64,000 nucleotides of DNA from Owenia fusiformis (GCA_903813345.2 CAIIXF020000001.1:40641366-40705365), one strand, 5' to 3'. Shown: positions 32,839 to 44,697, counted from the first letter of the stretch. A program made the numbers and translations. Notes: a model not told the origin generated them from the sequence alone.

Positions 32839-33998
32839 CCCACCGAACGAAGTTCGAGAGGGATATAGGAAAGCTGTCCGTCCGTCCGTTCGGTCGTCCA
32901 TCTGTCCGTCCGTCTGTTTGTCCGGGCGATAACTCAAATACCGTTTCACGGATTTAATTCAAATTTTATAGGCTTATGCCTTATGAGTGTAGGACCTCTG
33001 CTCGAGAAGGAATTTTCAATATGGCCACTGAATTCAAAATGGCCGCCATTTTTCGTAAAAAATGTAATCTTTAATAACTCAAATACTAGTTTGCTGATTT
33101 GGTTCAAATTCTATATGCTGATGCCTAGGGACACAGTAGATATGTTCAAGTAAAAATTTTCAAGATGGCGGCTAGATTTCAAAATGGCGGCCATTTTTCG
33201 TAAAAAAACTTAATCTTTGATAACTCAAATACCAGTGAACAGATTTGGTTCAAATTGTATATGATGATGCCAAGGGACACAGTAGATCTGTTCGAGTTAC
33301 AATTTTCAAGATGGCCGCTGAATTTCAAAATGGCGGCCATTTTACGTAAAAAAACGTAATCTCTGGTAACTCAAATACCAGGGAACGGATTTGGTTCAAA
33401 TTTTATATGATGATGCCTAGGGACAAAGGAGCTTCGCTCAAGATGGGATTTTCAAGATGGCCACTGATTGTCAAAATGGCGGCCATTTTTTGTAAAAAAC
33501 GTAATCTTTGATAACGCAAATACCAGTAAACGGATTTGGCTCACATTTTATATGATAATGCCTAGGGACACAATAGATCTGTTCAAGAAAGAATTTTCAA
33601 GATGACGGCTTGATATTCAAAATGGCGGCCATTTTTCGTAAAAAAGGTAATCTTTGATAACTCAAATACCAGTGAATGGATTTGGCTCAAATTTTATATG
33701 ATGATGCCTAGGGACAAAGGAGATCTGTTCGAGAAAGAATTTTCAAGATGGCGGCTGAATTTCAAAATGGACGCCATTTTTCTTAAAAAATGTAATCTTT
33801 GATAACTCAAATACCAGTGAACAGATTTGGTTCAAATTTTATATGCTGATGCTTAGAAACACAGTAGCTCTGTTCGAGAAAATTTTTTTAAGATGGCGGC
33901 TGATCTTCAGAATGGCTGCCATTTTTCATTTTCATAATCTTTGGTAACTCAACTGCCGTTCGGTGGGATTTGCTACTCTGTGGAGTTGCTGTTTTTCT
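32839..33998. mobile_element. CCCACCGAACG TIR element with seven 146-bp repeats
   Basis: The left end CCCACCGAACG (32839-32849) is matched by CGTTCGGTGGG (33957-33967), with shared family sequence running on to about 33998. After a GTCCGTCCGTCCG tract (32877-32925) the body consists of seven tandem units of 145-146 bp. The first GG of each unit's TGGCSGCCATT word lies at 33041, 33186, 33332, 33478, 33624, 33769 and 33914. Each unit carries GATAACTCAAATACC, GGTTCAAATTTTATATG, GATGCCTAGGGAC and, in most, a YY1-like CAAGATGGCGGCTGA. It is non-coding. Decayed relatives lie at 35108-35148, 48411-48627 and 51238-51345. Confidence 0.8.
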
Positions 33999-34603
33999 AG
34001 TTACAGATGTAATATACTTTCTCGGATAATTAATTATTTGACAGAATCATACTTCAAGGACAATATTAATGTATCTGGATATGTATCTGTATTAATGTAT
34101 CTGGAAGTTATTTACTGGGAAGGATTGAATATAGATTTTATACCTGAGGCCATTATTATATTTCTAGAAGGATGGAAGGGACCAAGGGAAGAATCATATT
34201 GACCAAGGTATAAAACCTATATTAGATTATCAAATATCACACAATGATCTGCTTTAATATTATAAATTACACGTATAATTTTCACGACACAAATTCTTTT
34301 ATCTATTATGATTATTAAACATTAAAATTTAAATATTGACCTCTATAAGGGACCAATGCAAAAGTTCAATGTAGGAGGGCTAACTAAATTTTTATAATAT
34401 TAACTCCCAGAATGAAACCATATAGGCTTTCAAGAAAGCCCATCATGAAACAGATGACTGTCCCCTGGTGACTGTCCCATGGCTGTCTGAGGACTGTCCC
34501 CTGCTCATGACTGAGGTTTATAATTGAGCTTAAAAAGCATGGTAATTTGGCACCACGCCATCATGGACTGAATGTGGTTTTAACAATATTTCATGAAAAC
34601 CCC

Positions 34604-34694
34604 TAACCAAACCCGTCTGGCCCAGTAATCTACTCCCGATTCTGAATTGTCTACGACGTCAGGAGTAGATAACTGGGCCAGACGGGTTTTGTTA
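34604..34694. repeat. CCCGTCTGGCCCA hairpin repeat, copy 3
   Basis: AACCAAACCCGTCTGGCCCA at the left and TGGGCCAGACGGGTTTTGTT at the right form a near-perfect stem that continues through ATCTACTCC and GGAGTAGAT. The loop contains CTACGACGTC. This is the most complete of the three copies (others at 12897-12955 and 22924-22980) and stands alone, without the family A flanks. Confidence 0.7.
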
Positions 34695-34741
34695 GAAAAC
34701 CCCCTGCTCCCCAGGCGTCATGTATGGGGGTCTGGAAAATG

Positions 34742-34912
34742 GGAATTTGCGTTAATTTTGAGATCTTTCCAAAGTATAGCTTTATTATACTCAAATGAAA
34801 GGCAATTTATAGTAGAATTCTAAATGGTTATCGCCTTATGTGGAATTTTGCGATAATTTTCTGATCTCTTCAAAGTATGTCTTTATTATTCTCAAATTGA
34901 AGGGAATTTAGG
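34742..34912. repeat. two-copy tandem duplication, about 100 bp
   Basis: GGAATTTGCGTTAATTTTGA, CAAAGTATAGCTTTATTAT and GGCAATTTA (34742-34809) recur as GGAATTTTGCGATAATTTTC, CAAAGTATGTCTTTATTAT and GGGAATTTA (34842-34911). The duplication is diverged and non-coding. Confidence 0.65.
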
Positions 34913-35107
34913 CCAGATCACTATTTTGGTATTGTTTTCCTGATTTGTCCCTCAGTAAATTCAGATTGTCTTTTTTATTTGTGCCTTTAAAATTCTTAAT
35001 TAAATGGCTACCCAAATGCTTTTAAAATTGGTAGAAATCCTCATATATCTCTGTTTCCAATGTTTATGTTTTTGTGATAAATACAGATTCATATATGTCA
35101 TAGTGTT

Positions 35108-35148
35108 TGTTGGAATTTGCTAATTTGTGGAGTTGCCGTTTTATAGTT
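35108..35148. repeat. end fragment of the 146-bp-repeat element
   Basis: TTGGAATTTGCTAATTTGTG and GAGTTGCCGTTTTATAGTT parallel the sequence just outside the right TIR of the 32839-33998 element. This is an isolated terminal remnant. Confidence 0.45.
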
Positions 35149-36146
35149 TATAAGCTTTAACATGGTGGTTAACAATGAAAATATTCATGTCATGCATACT
35201 TTACATGTATATTCATACTATAAGCTGTCATGATATGAATTCCTAGGATATATTCTGCATAATCCTATCAGCAGAATATCAGAATATTATCTGATAATTA
35301 TACATGATGCAATCACTAATTTATGGCATGTAAAATTCATTAGCTAATATTAGTTTTAGCACACTTTTTCAAAATGCTGTAATGTCTCCGTCTTGTGCCG
35401 AAGGGCTTGTGTCTTGGTGGGCATTCACCTCACCACATAAATCTTCTCATCAAAATTCCAGGAAAACCGTTGGCTCTGTTCAACTTGGAACTTTTACAAA
35501 TGCAAGAGTTGACCTAAGTGCCAAGATGATAAGGTTTTGGGAATAAACTGGAATAATCAACATTTTCAATAAAAAGAGTGACGTTATCACTGTGTACACT
35601 ATGTTTTACAGTATACTCACTCCAATGATTCCCATTTTCAACATTTTTTTGACTGATGAACTGCCAGTTTGACATAACATTGACATTAAATCTGAGTCTC
35701 TTACATTGTGCATGCCCCTTGAAGCTTGGTTGTCATCTTAACTCTTAATTGAAATCCCAAGTTCAGGAGTATTAGTGGAAATTATTGCTTTGTAGAATAA
35801 GTGACATTAGTATGAAACATTAATACAACTACGAAAGCATAGCCATTTATCTTGGAGGGTTAATGGCGCAAGTAATGTCATTCTAATTTCATCTGCAGGT
35901 TACCTGCCCTTTAAATATACTCAGGGCTCCAAGCAGTTGTAATTACTCATGTCTTCAGCTTGATTGCATTTAGTATCAACCTTTTTTCACAATGTAATAT
36001 CAATTATCAATGTAGTGGATGAAGCAGAGGGGGACATTATAATCTAATCTTGTCTTATTGAATATTTATCCTGAGGGATGATATGATATCTGACTAAGGA
36101 ATAATCAGAAAGGCATAATATATTTAGAGAGGTTGTATAATATGAA
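35149..36146. other. intergenic, no gene recognised
   Basis: No coding frame, exon chain or bounded element was seen. Confidence 0.5.
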
Positions 36147-36437
36147 TTATTATATCACTATCTAGCCAGCGACAGTATGATTGGTCAAAACCGGGTCACA
36201 TGTCGTGGGATATCTGGCGATATTCAATGGCAATGCTAATCAGATAAGACAACCGTGAGATATCTAGCGATATCCAATGCTCCCTGGAATTTTCAAAGAA
36301 TTTGTTTTCGTTCAGTGTTAATAATTTAGTTCAGTGTAAGTCAAAATGGCAGACGAACCGAGTAGATTCAATGTATTTCAATGTTAACCTATGACTTAAT
36401 AATATTACGGATGTTTAGCTAGACAGTGATATAATAA
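36147..36437. mobile_element. 291-bp TIR element with promoter-like core
   Basis: The ends TTATTATATCACTATCTAGC (36147-36166) and, in reverse, TTATTATATCACTGTCTAGC (36418-36437) are 20-bp inverted repeats with one mismatch. The interior has a duplicated word GATATCTGGCGATATTCAATG/GATATCTAGCGATATCCAATG (split here by a few bases), a GATTGGTCAAAACCGGG stretch and AAAATGGCAGACGAACC, which opens the short frame MADEPSRFN before a possible GTATTT donor. It may be an internally deleted element that kept its promoter and first codons. No clear target duplication is visible. Confidence 0.65.
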
Positions 36438-37451
36438 AACAAATATTTCACTCTATTTTGTACAATATCTTTTGAGGGATGATGCTCTTTTTGAGGGACC
36501 AAAGAAGATATAGAGTTGAAATCAATGGAGGGATCTAGCATGGGATTTTTTTGAGGTATAGGGATGATATGATATTTGACTGAAGTATCATATTTTATAT
36601 ATAGATGTGATATCCAGCAAGGGGTAATATATAGATGATATCCAGCAAGGGGTTGATCCCATTTTTATCTTGAGTGATTTTACATATGAAATATGCAGAT
36701 GCAGACTATGTTATAAGTAAAATAGTATAGAAGTTTAGTGGGTAGGAGGGTGCAGCACTGTACTGGAATCAGGTCAGAGTTGAAAGTCTCTGAGTTGCTT
36801 TGACATTGATTCAGATAAAGTATAATAACTTTATGATGAAATATTACATGAGAAATACATATGCAAAAGTGAATAGTCAGCCATCAAACCTACCTGTGTA
36901 AACTTAGTTTAATATATTTTGCAAATTGTTTTTGGAAGTTCGTCATGAGGAGTGTCCAAACTGGTTCAAAACAAAATAGTTTCTATTGGGGGTGTTGTGA
37001 TATCACAACTATCCATGGCTGGTACTTAACATGACCCTAATTATATTCAGATTTAGCCGGACCTTTTTAGGCAACTAGAAAATCTTTAGAATTTGAATAA
37101 AGGTAAATAACAGGGGAAATCAAAGTTGTTTTGATAGAAAATTATACTCAGAATTCAAATATGCCATCAAATAGAAGAAAATGTTAGTCTTAATGATTAA
37201 AAATGCAGATCTCCTAAAATCTCATTAAAAAGGAGACTTTAACGAGATTTCAAAGCTATATGGAAAAAGGACCACTGTAGGACTCCCTAATCTGAATAAA
37301 AATCATATTTATATAAAAGGAATAAGTCATGAATAGAGCAACCATGCATATCATGTAATATTAACCATTTCTTTTTTGACTATATGCGCTATTTTGTATA
37401 AAATAAAATAATATAATAAATAAAGTAAACAGTTGTATGTTATTTTTTCAG
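36438..37451. other. intergenic, no gene recognised
   Basis: Nothing recognised. ATATAGATG(T)GATATCCAGCAAGGG occurs twice near 36600-36650. Confidence 0.45.
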
Positions 37452-37509
37452 ACATCTTGGCGTAGGAGTTAAAGAGTGTGGGAGAAGCAATAACAAAAGG
37501 GCTGCAAGG
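37452..37509 (+). other. isolated exon candidate
   Basis: TTATTTTTTCAG precedes and GCAAGGTAAGTTG follows, a strong acceptor and donor pair around 58 bp. One frame is open (HLGVGVKECGRSNNKRAA), faintly like the end of a double-stranded RNA-binding motif, but no partner exon was found. It may be a non-coding exon of a long transcript or chance. Confidence 0.3.
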
Positions 37510-37524
37510 TAAGTTGGATATTTC

Positions 37525-37860
37525 AAAACATTTTCATGTTATTCTTGTTTCTGTAATAATCGTGATGTTTTGTATTATGTTGTCTTAGAAATTCTTGTTT
37601 TTTGTCACCAGGTTTTTGTCATTCTCTTTTTACAAAGTTTTATTGCGAGCTTGGAAAATAGAAACTAATTGCTTTACGATTCAATGTTATATAGAATTAG
37701 AAACAAAACATTTTCATGTTATTCTTGTTTCTGTAATAATCGTGATGTATTGTATTATGTTGTCTTAGAAATTCTTGTTTTTTGTCATTCTCTTTTTACA
37801 AAGTTTTAATGCGAGCTTGGAAAAAAGAAACTAATTGATTTACGATTCATTGTTATATAG
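37525..37860. repeat. tandem duplication, period 180 bp
   Basis: AAAACATTTTCATGTTATTC, GTAATAATCGTGATGT, GTTGTCTTAGAAATTCTTG and GCGAGCTTGGAAAA occur in the same order in 37525-37694 and 37705-37860. The first copy has an extra TCACCAGGTTTTTG passage. Copies are nearly identical, so the duplication is recent. It directly follows the exon candidate at 37452-37509. Confidence 0.85.
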
Positions 37861-38220
37861 ACACCATTACATTTGACAGAAATTAAACAAGTAAAAGTGA
37901 CAAGTACCAGGTGAACAATGACATTTGACAAAAAATGTGACAAAATAAAAAGTGAAATGTGAGAGAAATGACAAATCAGTATCCTTAAAGCAACAAAATT
38001 GGTTACTGCATATTCCCTTGAGTTCTCATGGTGAAAAGATTCATGGAATGCTGTTCATAGTCAGATACTAAACAATTATTATTCACTGTCATATTCCTCA
38101 CTCTCTGATTGGTCTGTGTCCTACACATGATTAAGAAATAAGGATCCATATTTCCCCGGCTGTCCCATGTAATCTGAATCATACACCCTGGCTGGCATTT
38201 TGTCCGGATATTCTATACAG

Positions 38221-38383
38221 ATATTTCACTCTACTGAATTATATTCCTGTGCATCTTTCTTAAGTGATATTCCATGAAGCCTGGAGAGCTCTTCACTGAA
38301 GCCTGGAGGGCTCTTTACCGGAGGGCTAGGGGAATATTGAACTTGTAAAAGATGCACATATTCACCTTAATAGAATGAAATAT
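38221..38383. mobile_element. 163-bp inverted-repeat element
   Basis: ATATTTCACTCTACTGAATT with GTGCATCTTTCTTAAGTGAT at the left pairs with, in reverse, ATATTTCATTCTATTAAGG and GTGCATCTTTTACAAGTTC at the right. The centre carries a small duplication, TGAAGCCTGGAG(A/G)GCTCTT. Arms are about 60 bp. It is non-coding. Confidence 0.65.
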
Positions 38384-38404
38384 TTATATATTATTGAAGT
38401 ACAA

Positions 38405-38520
38405 ATGGTGACATATTGACAATGTTCGGCAGGCAATGTTCAGAGTTCAGCATCTGCAACAAGTGGCAGGTGGTGACATTTTGCATGTTAATGCCTTGTA
38501 TTGGATTGTGTCAGGTTGAA
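38405..38520 (+). repeat. dispersed repeat Z, copy 2
   Basis: GGTGACATTTTGCATGTTAA plus TGCCTTGTA (38472-38500) is identical to the core at 22124. The upstream part (GTGACATATTGACAATGTTC and onward) is more diverged. Confidence 0.6.
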
Positions 38521-40174
38521 ATTCGATTTTACAACTGTGTCACACATTTGATTTATATTGAAACACACTGTTCACTTTAAACATTGTAAACCCATTTCAA
38601 AAATCAGTTGGGTTGCACCAAAGAAATCCTGTTTGATATTGGCATTGCTCTTTTGGGATCTGTCAAAATATTGCTTTTTATTCTAGGATTATTAATATCC
38701 TTTATCAATGTCCTGTGTCTTCATATCTGAAAATGGCTTCTTCCCAAAGGTTCTCACGAACAGGCCCACTGGCCATTTATTTTGCATGGGCGTTTAATTG
38801 AAATTCTTTGAAACGGACACCTATAGGCCTTTTTAAAGAGGGAAAATTGTTTTTCCAAGGGAGTGCAGAGATCAAATTGCATTCTTATTGTTCTTATTAT
38901 CCTAGTATTCTTTTGGACAATAAGTTCTAATAATTTTCTCATTTACACTGTGATTCATATATCAAAACATTTACTCACAAAAGATGGACAATTAGAGTGT
39001 CTTTTGTCATCAGTTGTGACCTAGTTAGCTCTGCTTGGTTTTTACCAAAACATTGTGTGATGAAGGCTGATTTTACATTTCAACTGCACTCTTCAGGGTC
39101 AACCTCATATAATATTTCAAAATCATTTGTAACAATACAGTAATCAGGGATGCAACAAGCAAATCAATTATGCTTACTTGCACATACCATTGTCATCATT
39201 TTGTGGTATTATACGTTACTGTTACAGAGAAGAATGCAATTCAGTATACTTTGTCAATGTAGATATATCAGTCAATAATCCTTTTCTTTACAGCTCTCTA
39301 GATAACAAATGAGCATGTCATTTGCTAGAAGCAGTGCTTTGTTCTCCATTGATTTTATTACAGAAGGCAATAGTTTGAATTGAAAGATGGGTCTTTTAAA
39401 TTGGTTTGTATAAGACTATCCCTATAACTGGGAATTATAGGTCTCACATAGGTCTCACATGTATTGATTAAATAATCATCTATTTATAGTTATCACAATG
39501 GAAAACAAAGAATGTGTACTTTCGTGGGATCAGATGTTTTTGTTTACATGTATACTTGCCAGAGTTTTAAAAATAGGCTATATGAAATCCCATTTACGCC
39601 AACTCAAAAAATCAGGAACAATTTTTATTCATATTTATATATCATATTTTGATCCTCTTAAGTCACTCACTGGACTTGTTAACTGTAGAAATGATGACAG
39701 GTATAGAATGGCATCTGTGTTTTATTAAATTTGCAGTGTAAAGGTGAGTAATATCTGCCTGTAATCTGCCATCAATTCTCAGGTATAATGACAATATATA
39801 CAACAATAGCTCACCCATATGAGGGGAAGAGCCTTATCACAATTATTTGTTACATTATGAACATCCGAGTTCTCAGGCTAGCTACAGTAATAAGATTTGC
39901 AGATCTGTTTTACCCAATAGTTTTTTTTGTTATAGGGGAAACACACTAGGGATTTGCTCATTTTCCTTTGTGCATTTCTTTAACACTGATCATGTATTAT
40001 GCATTAGATTACTGTCAATTTGGCTGTTTGTTTATTGAGTTTTCGACAATTTTTGATATTCTTCTTTCTCAGTTAATATGGCTAGTCTTCTAATTAAGGT
40101 GTTTATATGTATTTTATATAAACAATAGTCATTGTCATGGTTACTCCTTTGTGACTGAACAAATGAATGATACT
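38521..40174. other. intergenic, no gene recognised
   Basis: Unremarkable AT-rich DNA. Short frames in this stretch show no family signature. Confidence 0.5.
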
Positions 40175-40445
40175 TACCTTCTTCTAATGTCAGACAATAA
40201 CGACATTTCGTCCAGTTTTCAAATATCACCATTTTTCTTGGAGCCGTTTAGGCGAAATCCTGACGAAATCAAGCAATATCTCATCAAGGAGCCCAGCTAG
40301 TTCCATTTTAATTCATGATTTTTTATCTGGCGATTTTTGAAATATTTAATAAATTTATAACACACTGGCCAGCTTTTTTTTCAAATGGTTCCACTGTGTT
40401 CCAGATAAAATTACTTCTATCCAAGAATTGGCTAGAGACTCGAGT
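40175..40445 (-). repeat. dispersed repeat X, fullest copy
   Basis: Read on the minus strand, this copy contains in order the half matched at 7187-7345 (GGAACCATTTGAAAAA, AGCTGGCCAGTGTGTTATAA, AAAATCGCCAGATAAA) and the half matched at 12397-12560 (AGCTGGGCTC, GATGAGATATTGC, GTCAGGATTTCGCC, AACGGCTCCAAG). It ends in the CxxC exon-like frame. Confidence 0.7.
40176..40232 (-). CDS. first-exon-like CxxC peptide in repeat X
   Basis: On the minus strand AAATGGTGATA opens MVIFENWTKCRYCLTLEEG, and CATTAGAAGAAGGTAAGTAT supplies a consensus donor right after the Glu-Glu codons. The paralogous stretch at 12495 encodes MAIFENWTKCHYCLTL. Only two of 16 residues differ although the copies are far apart, and the preceding 120 bp are shared too. 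The likely meaning is a promoter plus first exon duplicated as part of an element or of a gene family. The Cys pair suggests metal binding. No downstream exon was found. Confidence 0.4.
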
Positions 40446-41703
40446 AAAATGATACAATGTACATGTACAATATGTACATCATATGTACATATATGCAAAA
40501 ACCTCTGAATATGAACATTTTCCCTCAGTCTCAGTTTTGTAATTTTTTTTTCATTGTGACTCCCTTGTTGAAAAACCTAGAAATGTACACCTGCTATTCT
40601 GAACACATTTGGCCAGTCCCAGAAGCATTCAGAATAGACAGGTTTGACTTCTGAGGGACATATTAAAGTCACTTAACTTGTAATTTATCTATTATTAGGA
40701 TTGATGCCTAAATGGTATATGAAACCTTTGATTACTGAATAAGACCTGATTTCACATTAGAAGAAACTGTACCTAATTTACCTTATGTTGACATAATATC
40801 TGCAAAATTAGTTTTCCTGTTTCAATATATAGACTTCTGCAATAAGGTAATATTTATTCTCATCACCTAGAATTTTTGGTAAAAGCAATCATTTTTTTGA
40901 TTATAGCAAATCATTAATAATCTGAGAATTGTCATTATATATGACCATTGCACATATGATAAAGAAACAACTGATGCAAGTTGTCTGTAAAACAACTCTA
41001 GGAGCTCATTAATTCATACTATCAGCCCAAAAAAATGAATGCCTCATTTCACGGAAATATCTCTTTTACGTCAATGCCTTGTCTACACAGAAAATATGAG
41101 GCTTCAGAACATTCTTGGAGGGTTCCATTAATCACCATTTTTAATATGATACACCCTATGGGATCATGATAAACATTTAAGGAAACAAATACTGTAAGTT
41201 GTTTTCAGAATAGCCAACTCTTGTACATGTATATTCTTTTACAGAATCAGCTTTGGCTAAAACATTGCCCTTCGAAAAGCTGTGACTCATATGGACTCTT
41301 TAAATTGAAAAAAATGAATTAACTTAAATGTTTAATCAGATATTATAGTCGGAAAATAATAACACAGCTGAAGGTCCCATCAAAGCCAAGAAAGCTATTC
41401 TTGAGATCATTAAGATCTCATCAGCATCTAGACTGTAGAATCCTCTGTAAAAGTCAGAGGATGGTGTGGCTAGCTTGTTAGGATTCAGGGTATCAAAATG
41501 GCAATTCCTCTGCAGTAAGTGCTCCATTCTTCATGTCCTGTTAAATGAAGATAGAAAAGAAATTAAAGAGACAGTGGAATTATATTACCATGGCTTCAAT
41601 AATCCCATCACATTTAATCAAGCATTGGTTTGCTTGTAGAAATGCCAGGTTTTACATCCTGATGGATTGCTAGTAGGATTGCTCTCCTTTAGTATAACAT
41701 ATA
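40446..41703. other. intergenic, no gene recognised
   Basis: A minus-strand stretch (41336-41540) has an acceptor-like TTCATTTAACAG upstream of AATGGAGCACTTACTGC, but the frames there are not recognisable and quickly close. Otherwise nothing was seen. Confidence 0.45.
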
Positions 41704-41706
41704 ACA

Positions 41707-41860
41707 GGGGCGTAGCCAGTTTTTAGTCAGGAGGGTGCGATCACCAATCTTTGGGGGGGTTTCAACAGGGGGGAGGGTGCGATCATGGCATAAGCAGGCC
41801 AAACTTTTTTTTTATAGATTTTTTGGGGGAAAATTACCCATAGCACCCCTATGCTTGTGT
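41707..41860. repeat. GGGGCGTAGCCAG element, half copy
   Basis: CAGGGGCGTAGCCAG (from 41707) is the same terminus as in the complete elements at 49108-49330 and 58556-58699, followed by GTCAGGAGGGTGCGATCA. A second GGAGGGTGCGATCATGGC lies 60 bp on. No intact right terminus was found, so the copy is truncated or degraded. Confidence 0.6.
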
Positions 41861-44694
41861 ATAAGTAGAGTGAACACAGTAAGCCAATGTACTTATGGGC
41901 CAGTCTACTGGTCATTACCAGGTTACTTTTGATACGGGCCAGTTCATTCACTCGGCATAGGAAAATAGCATTGCAACTACTCTGTAATGCCATTTTGACC
42001 AGCAGCTTTCAGATCCTTAGGGTAAACAGTGCTTGTTTGATCACCATTTGTGATTTGACATTTAGAAGAAATTTCAAAATATGAATGAATGTCTTCATAT
42101 TATCTTATTGTAGTGGGTTCTTCAATCTCTAGTATCACTGGAATAGAATAGACAGACATTAGAGAAGGAAGCACTCTGATAAGTCAAAATGTCTTTTAAA
42201 TCACTTTCAAAACAGTTCAATAATGGTGTTTGTAATACAACAATAACATAATGTCTGGCGATCTTGTTGTTGGATACAACGGGAAGTCAGGTATTAAATG
42301 ATCAGGCTCAGTATCGAGCTTTTAGTGCAGAAATTGACTTTTACATGGTGTTCATTCATAGGAAGGTTTTAATCAAAGTTGAGATTTCCTATTGCTCTTC
42401 AATATCTCAATGTTTTCTGTGTCGAGTGCCCTCATTTTAGATACTCAATCAGAATGCATACAGATTATTGAGTTCCTATGAAGGGGAATATCCAGGTTTT
42501 GTTATTGTTCATGTTAGTGCATTGATCTCCGTCATGATAAACCATGACATCTCATTTCTTCTCAGCCCTGAGGTGTTCATGTTTCAGGTGAAACAGAAAG
42601 ATGCTATGAGTATCAGAATGATTGATCTCCATCATTCTTCTATGTGATATGGTCACTGTCATGTTTTTGATGGAATTGTCAAACTCATTGCTGATATTGC
42701 CATATTCATTGTTGGTTTTATCATATTAATAGTACAATAACGTCATTTCAAAAGGCCTGTGGCCCTTGGTCCAATATTTCACTATTTTGCCCACAGAAAT
42801 GACGTTATTACTATTATTACCACCGTTAATGCCCAGGGCTGAAATAGCAAATTTGAAATAGAAAATCTTACGCACTGAACGATATCACTTTTCCCGGGAA
42901 ACATAGCATGGATGGGTTGTCATTTTCATTAATCACTTCAGAGATGTTTCGTTGATACCTTTCTTTGTTATTAGGCATCGCTGGTTCCACTAAAGATATA
43001 GAAACTGGTATGTAGAGTTTTAAATTTTTCCAGGCAAAGTAGAGATCTATCAATATACATATCAATAAATGTTAAAATCTGGTGTAAAGCACATCAAAAA
43101 GTTAACAAAATTAGTATGAGGTAGTACTTCACTTCAATTTGACAAACTCGATATTTCAAAATCAAACTCTTCTACCAGACATTATTAGTGATGACGTAAA
43201 TCTAATATATAGTGTCTGGGGAAATTGGATCTTCTTAGATAATCCAACAGATTAAAAGAAGGTTTATTTATTGGTGCAGGCTGTGTCTAATAATGCTCTT
43301 TGTTCTTTTATGAACTCCAGTAAAATTTAAGGCTCTTTCATGAGACTCTCTGTTTTATATTGTTCATCCGAGGAAGATTACTCTGAATTCAGTATTCTCG
43401 GGGGAAATCATCATGTTTGAAATAAATCAGTTTTTCTATCTGCCAGTTTCAAGTTCAAAAGTTACAAAATGTTTTATCTGTTTACTGCAGCTTTGGTATT
43501 ATTATCATACCATTGAAGCAGGTCAATTGAGTCATCCTTTGATATATCTGGCTTTCTGAGATAGAGATCTTTTTAAAACAGCTCTTTACTGTACATGTAA
43601 TTATTATTTGTAACTTGAATTGCGATGCAGTAATTGAAATGTTTTTTTGCAATATCATAATAACATTATCGTGCTTTGAATCTTAATTAGTAACCAGCCA
43701 TATTAGGCCAGGTCGAGTCTTGCTGAGGATATTCTAGGAATAAGAGGTATAAGAGCCGCACTTATCATAATCGCCATAACTGTCCACCCCCTAATAAGTG
43801 CCCACCTCCCATGTGACACCAATGAATGTTGCCATTTTTATTTCACAAGGTCAGAATTTTTCTTTTTTATCTTTTTTATATATAGTCAATTCAGTTCCTG
43901 GAATGCTATAAATTGTCTGTCATTTTCTTGTTACTACTACTAATAGTATCATTTTCCAAATCGTCACATAGAAATGCGCTCATTTCATGATTCACCCTAA
44001 ATTCTCTACCCTAAAATTTTCCCTGTCAGGTATTCCAATACATTCCTGTATAAGTAGCTCATAGATGTAGGGTTATCAGTTATCGTGGCTCTACTAACAA
44101 AGAGATTACCATAACAACACGAGTGCCAGAGGAGCTAATCACTCATCCAATAGGAAGAAAAGAAGATAAATTCTGGGCCTACGTGATCATAATGATGACA
44201 CTGAGAGATATCTGTATAATTAACTTTCAGATGGATCAAAAATATTGAATATTCTGTATCACTATGCAGACTGACGCCTTGATATAAGTTCTTTGGGATG
44301 TTTTATGATTTATTGTGTCTATTATTGAAAGTGACTTGGATAAATCAGCCTATTTGGCACTATTCTGCATGATGCAAGGCCAGCTTCCAAGATATACACC
44401 AAGTAGATTGCCATGTCTTATTTTCTTTATTACATCTCCGTAATATCAAATAAGTAATTTTCTTCCCACTATCCAGAACTGCTATATTTAACACCATGTT
44501 CAACAAACATTTTCTTTTCTCAATTTGAAATGGGTGTGATTCTGCCACTGTCACTTGAGGTTACCTTTGGTGTCATTTACTGTTAGTTGGTATGGTTTAT
44601 TTCACCAGTTGAAATCTACATGTTTTGAAGTCTTGTAGTAAACCTGTATGTTCCTTTCATTTTCTCCTTTATACATGATTAAAAATTAGATATA
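41861..44694. other. intergenic, no gene recognised
   Basis: No recognisable genes or bounded elements. Short frames (for example 42868-43065, 44360-44554) are probably chance. Confidence 0.5.
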
Positions 44695-44697
44695 AGC

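Noticed and set aside
41336-41560. Minus-strand stretch with an acceptor-like TTCATTTAACAG before an ATG.
   Set aside because: Frames after the acceptor close soon or are unrecognisable, and no matching donor or partner exon was found.
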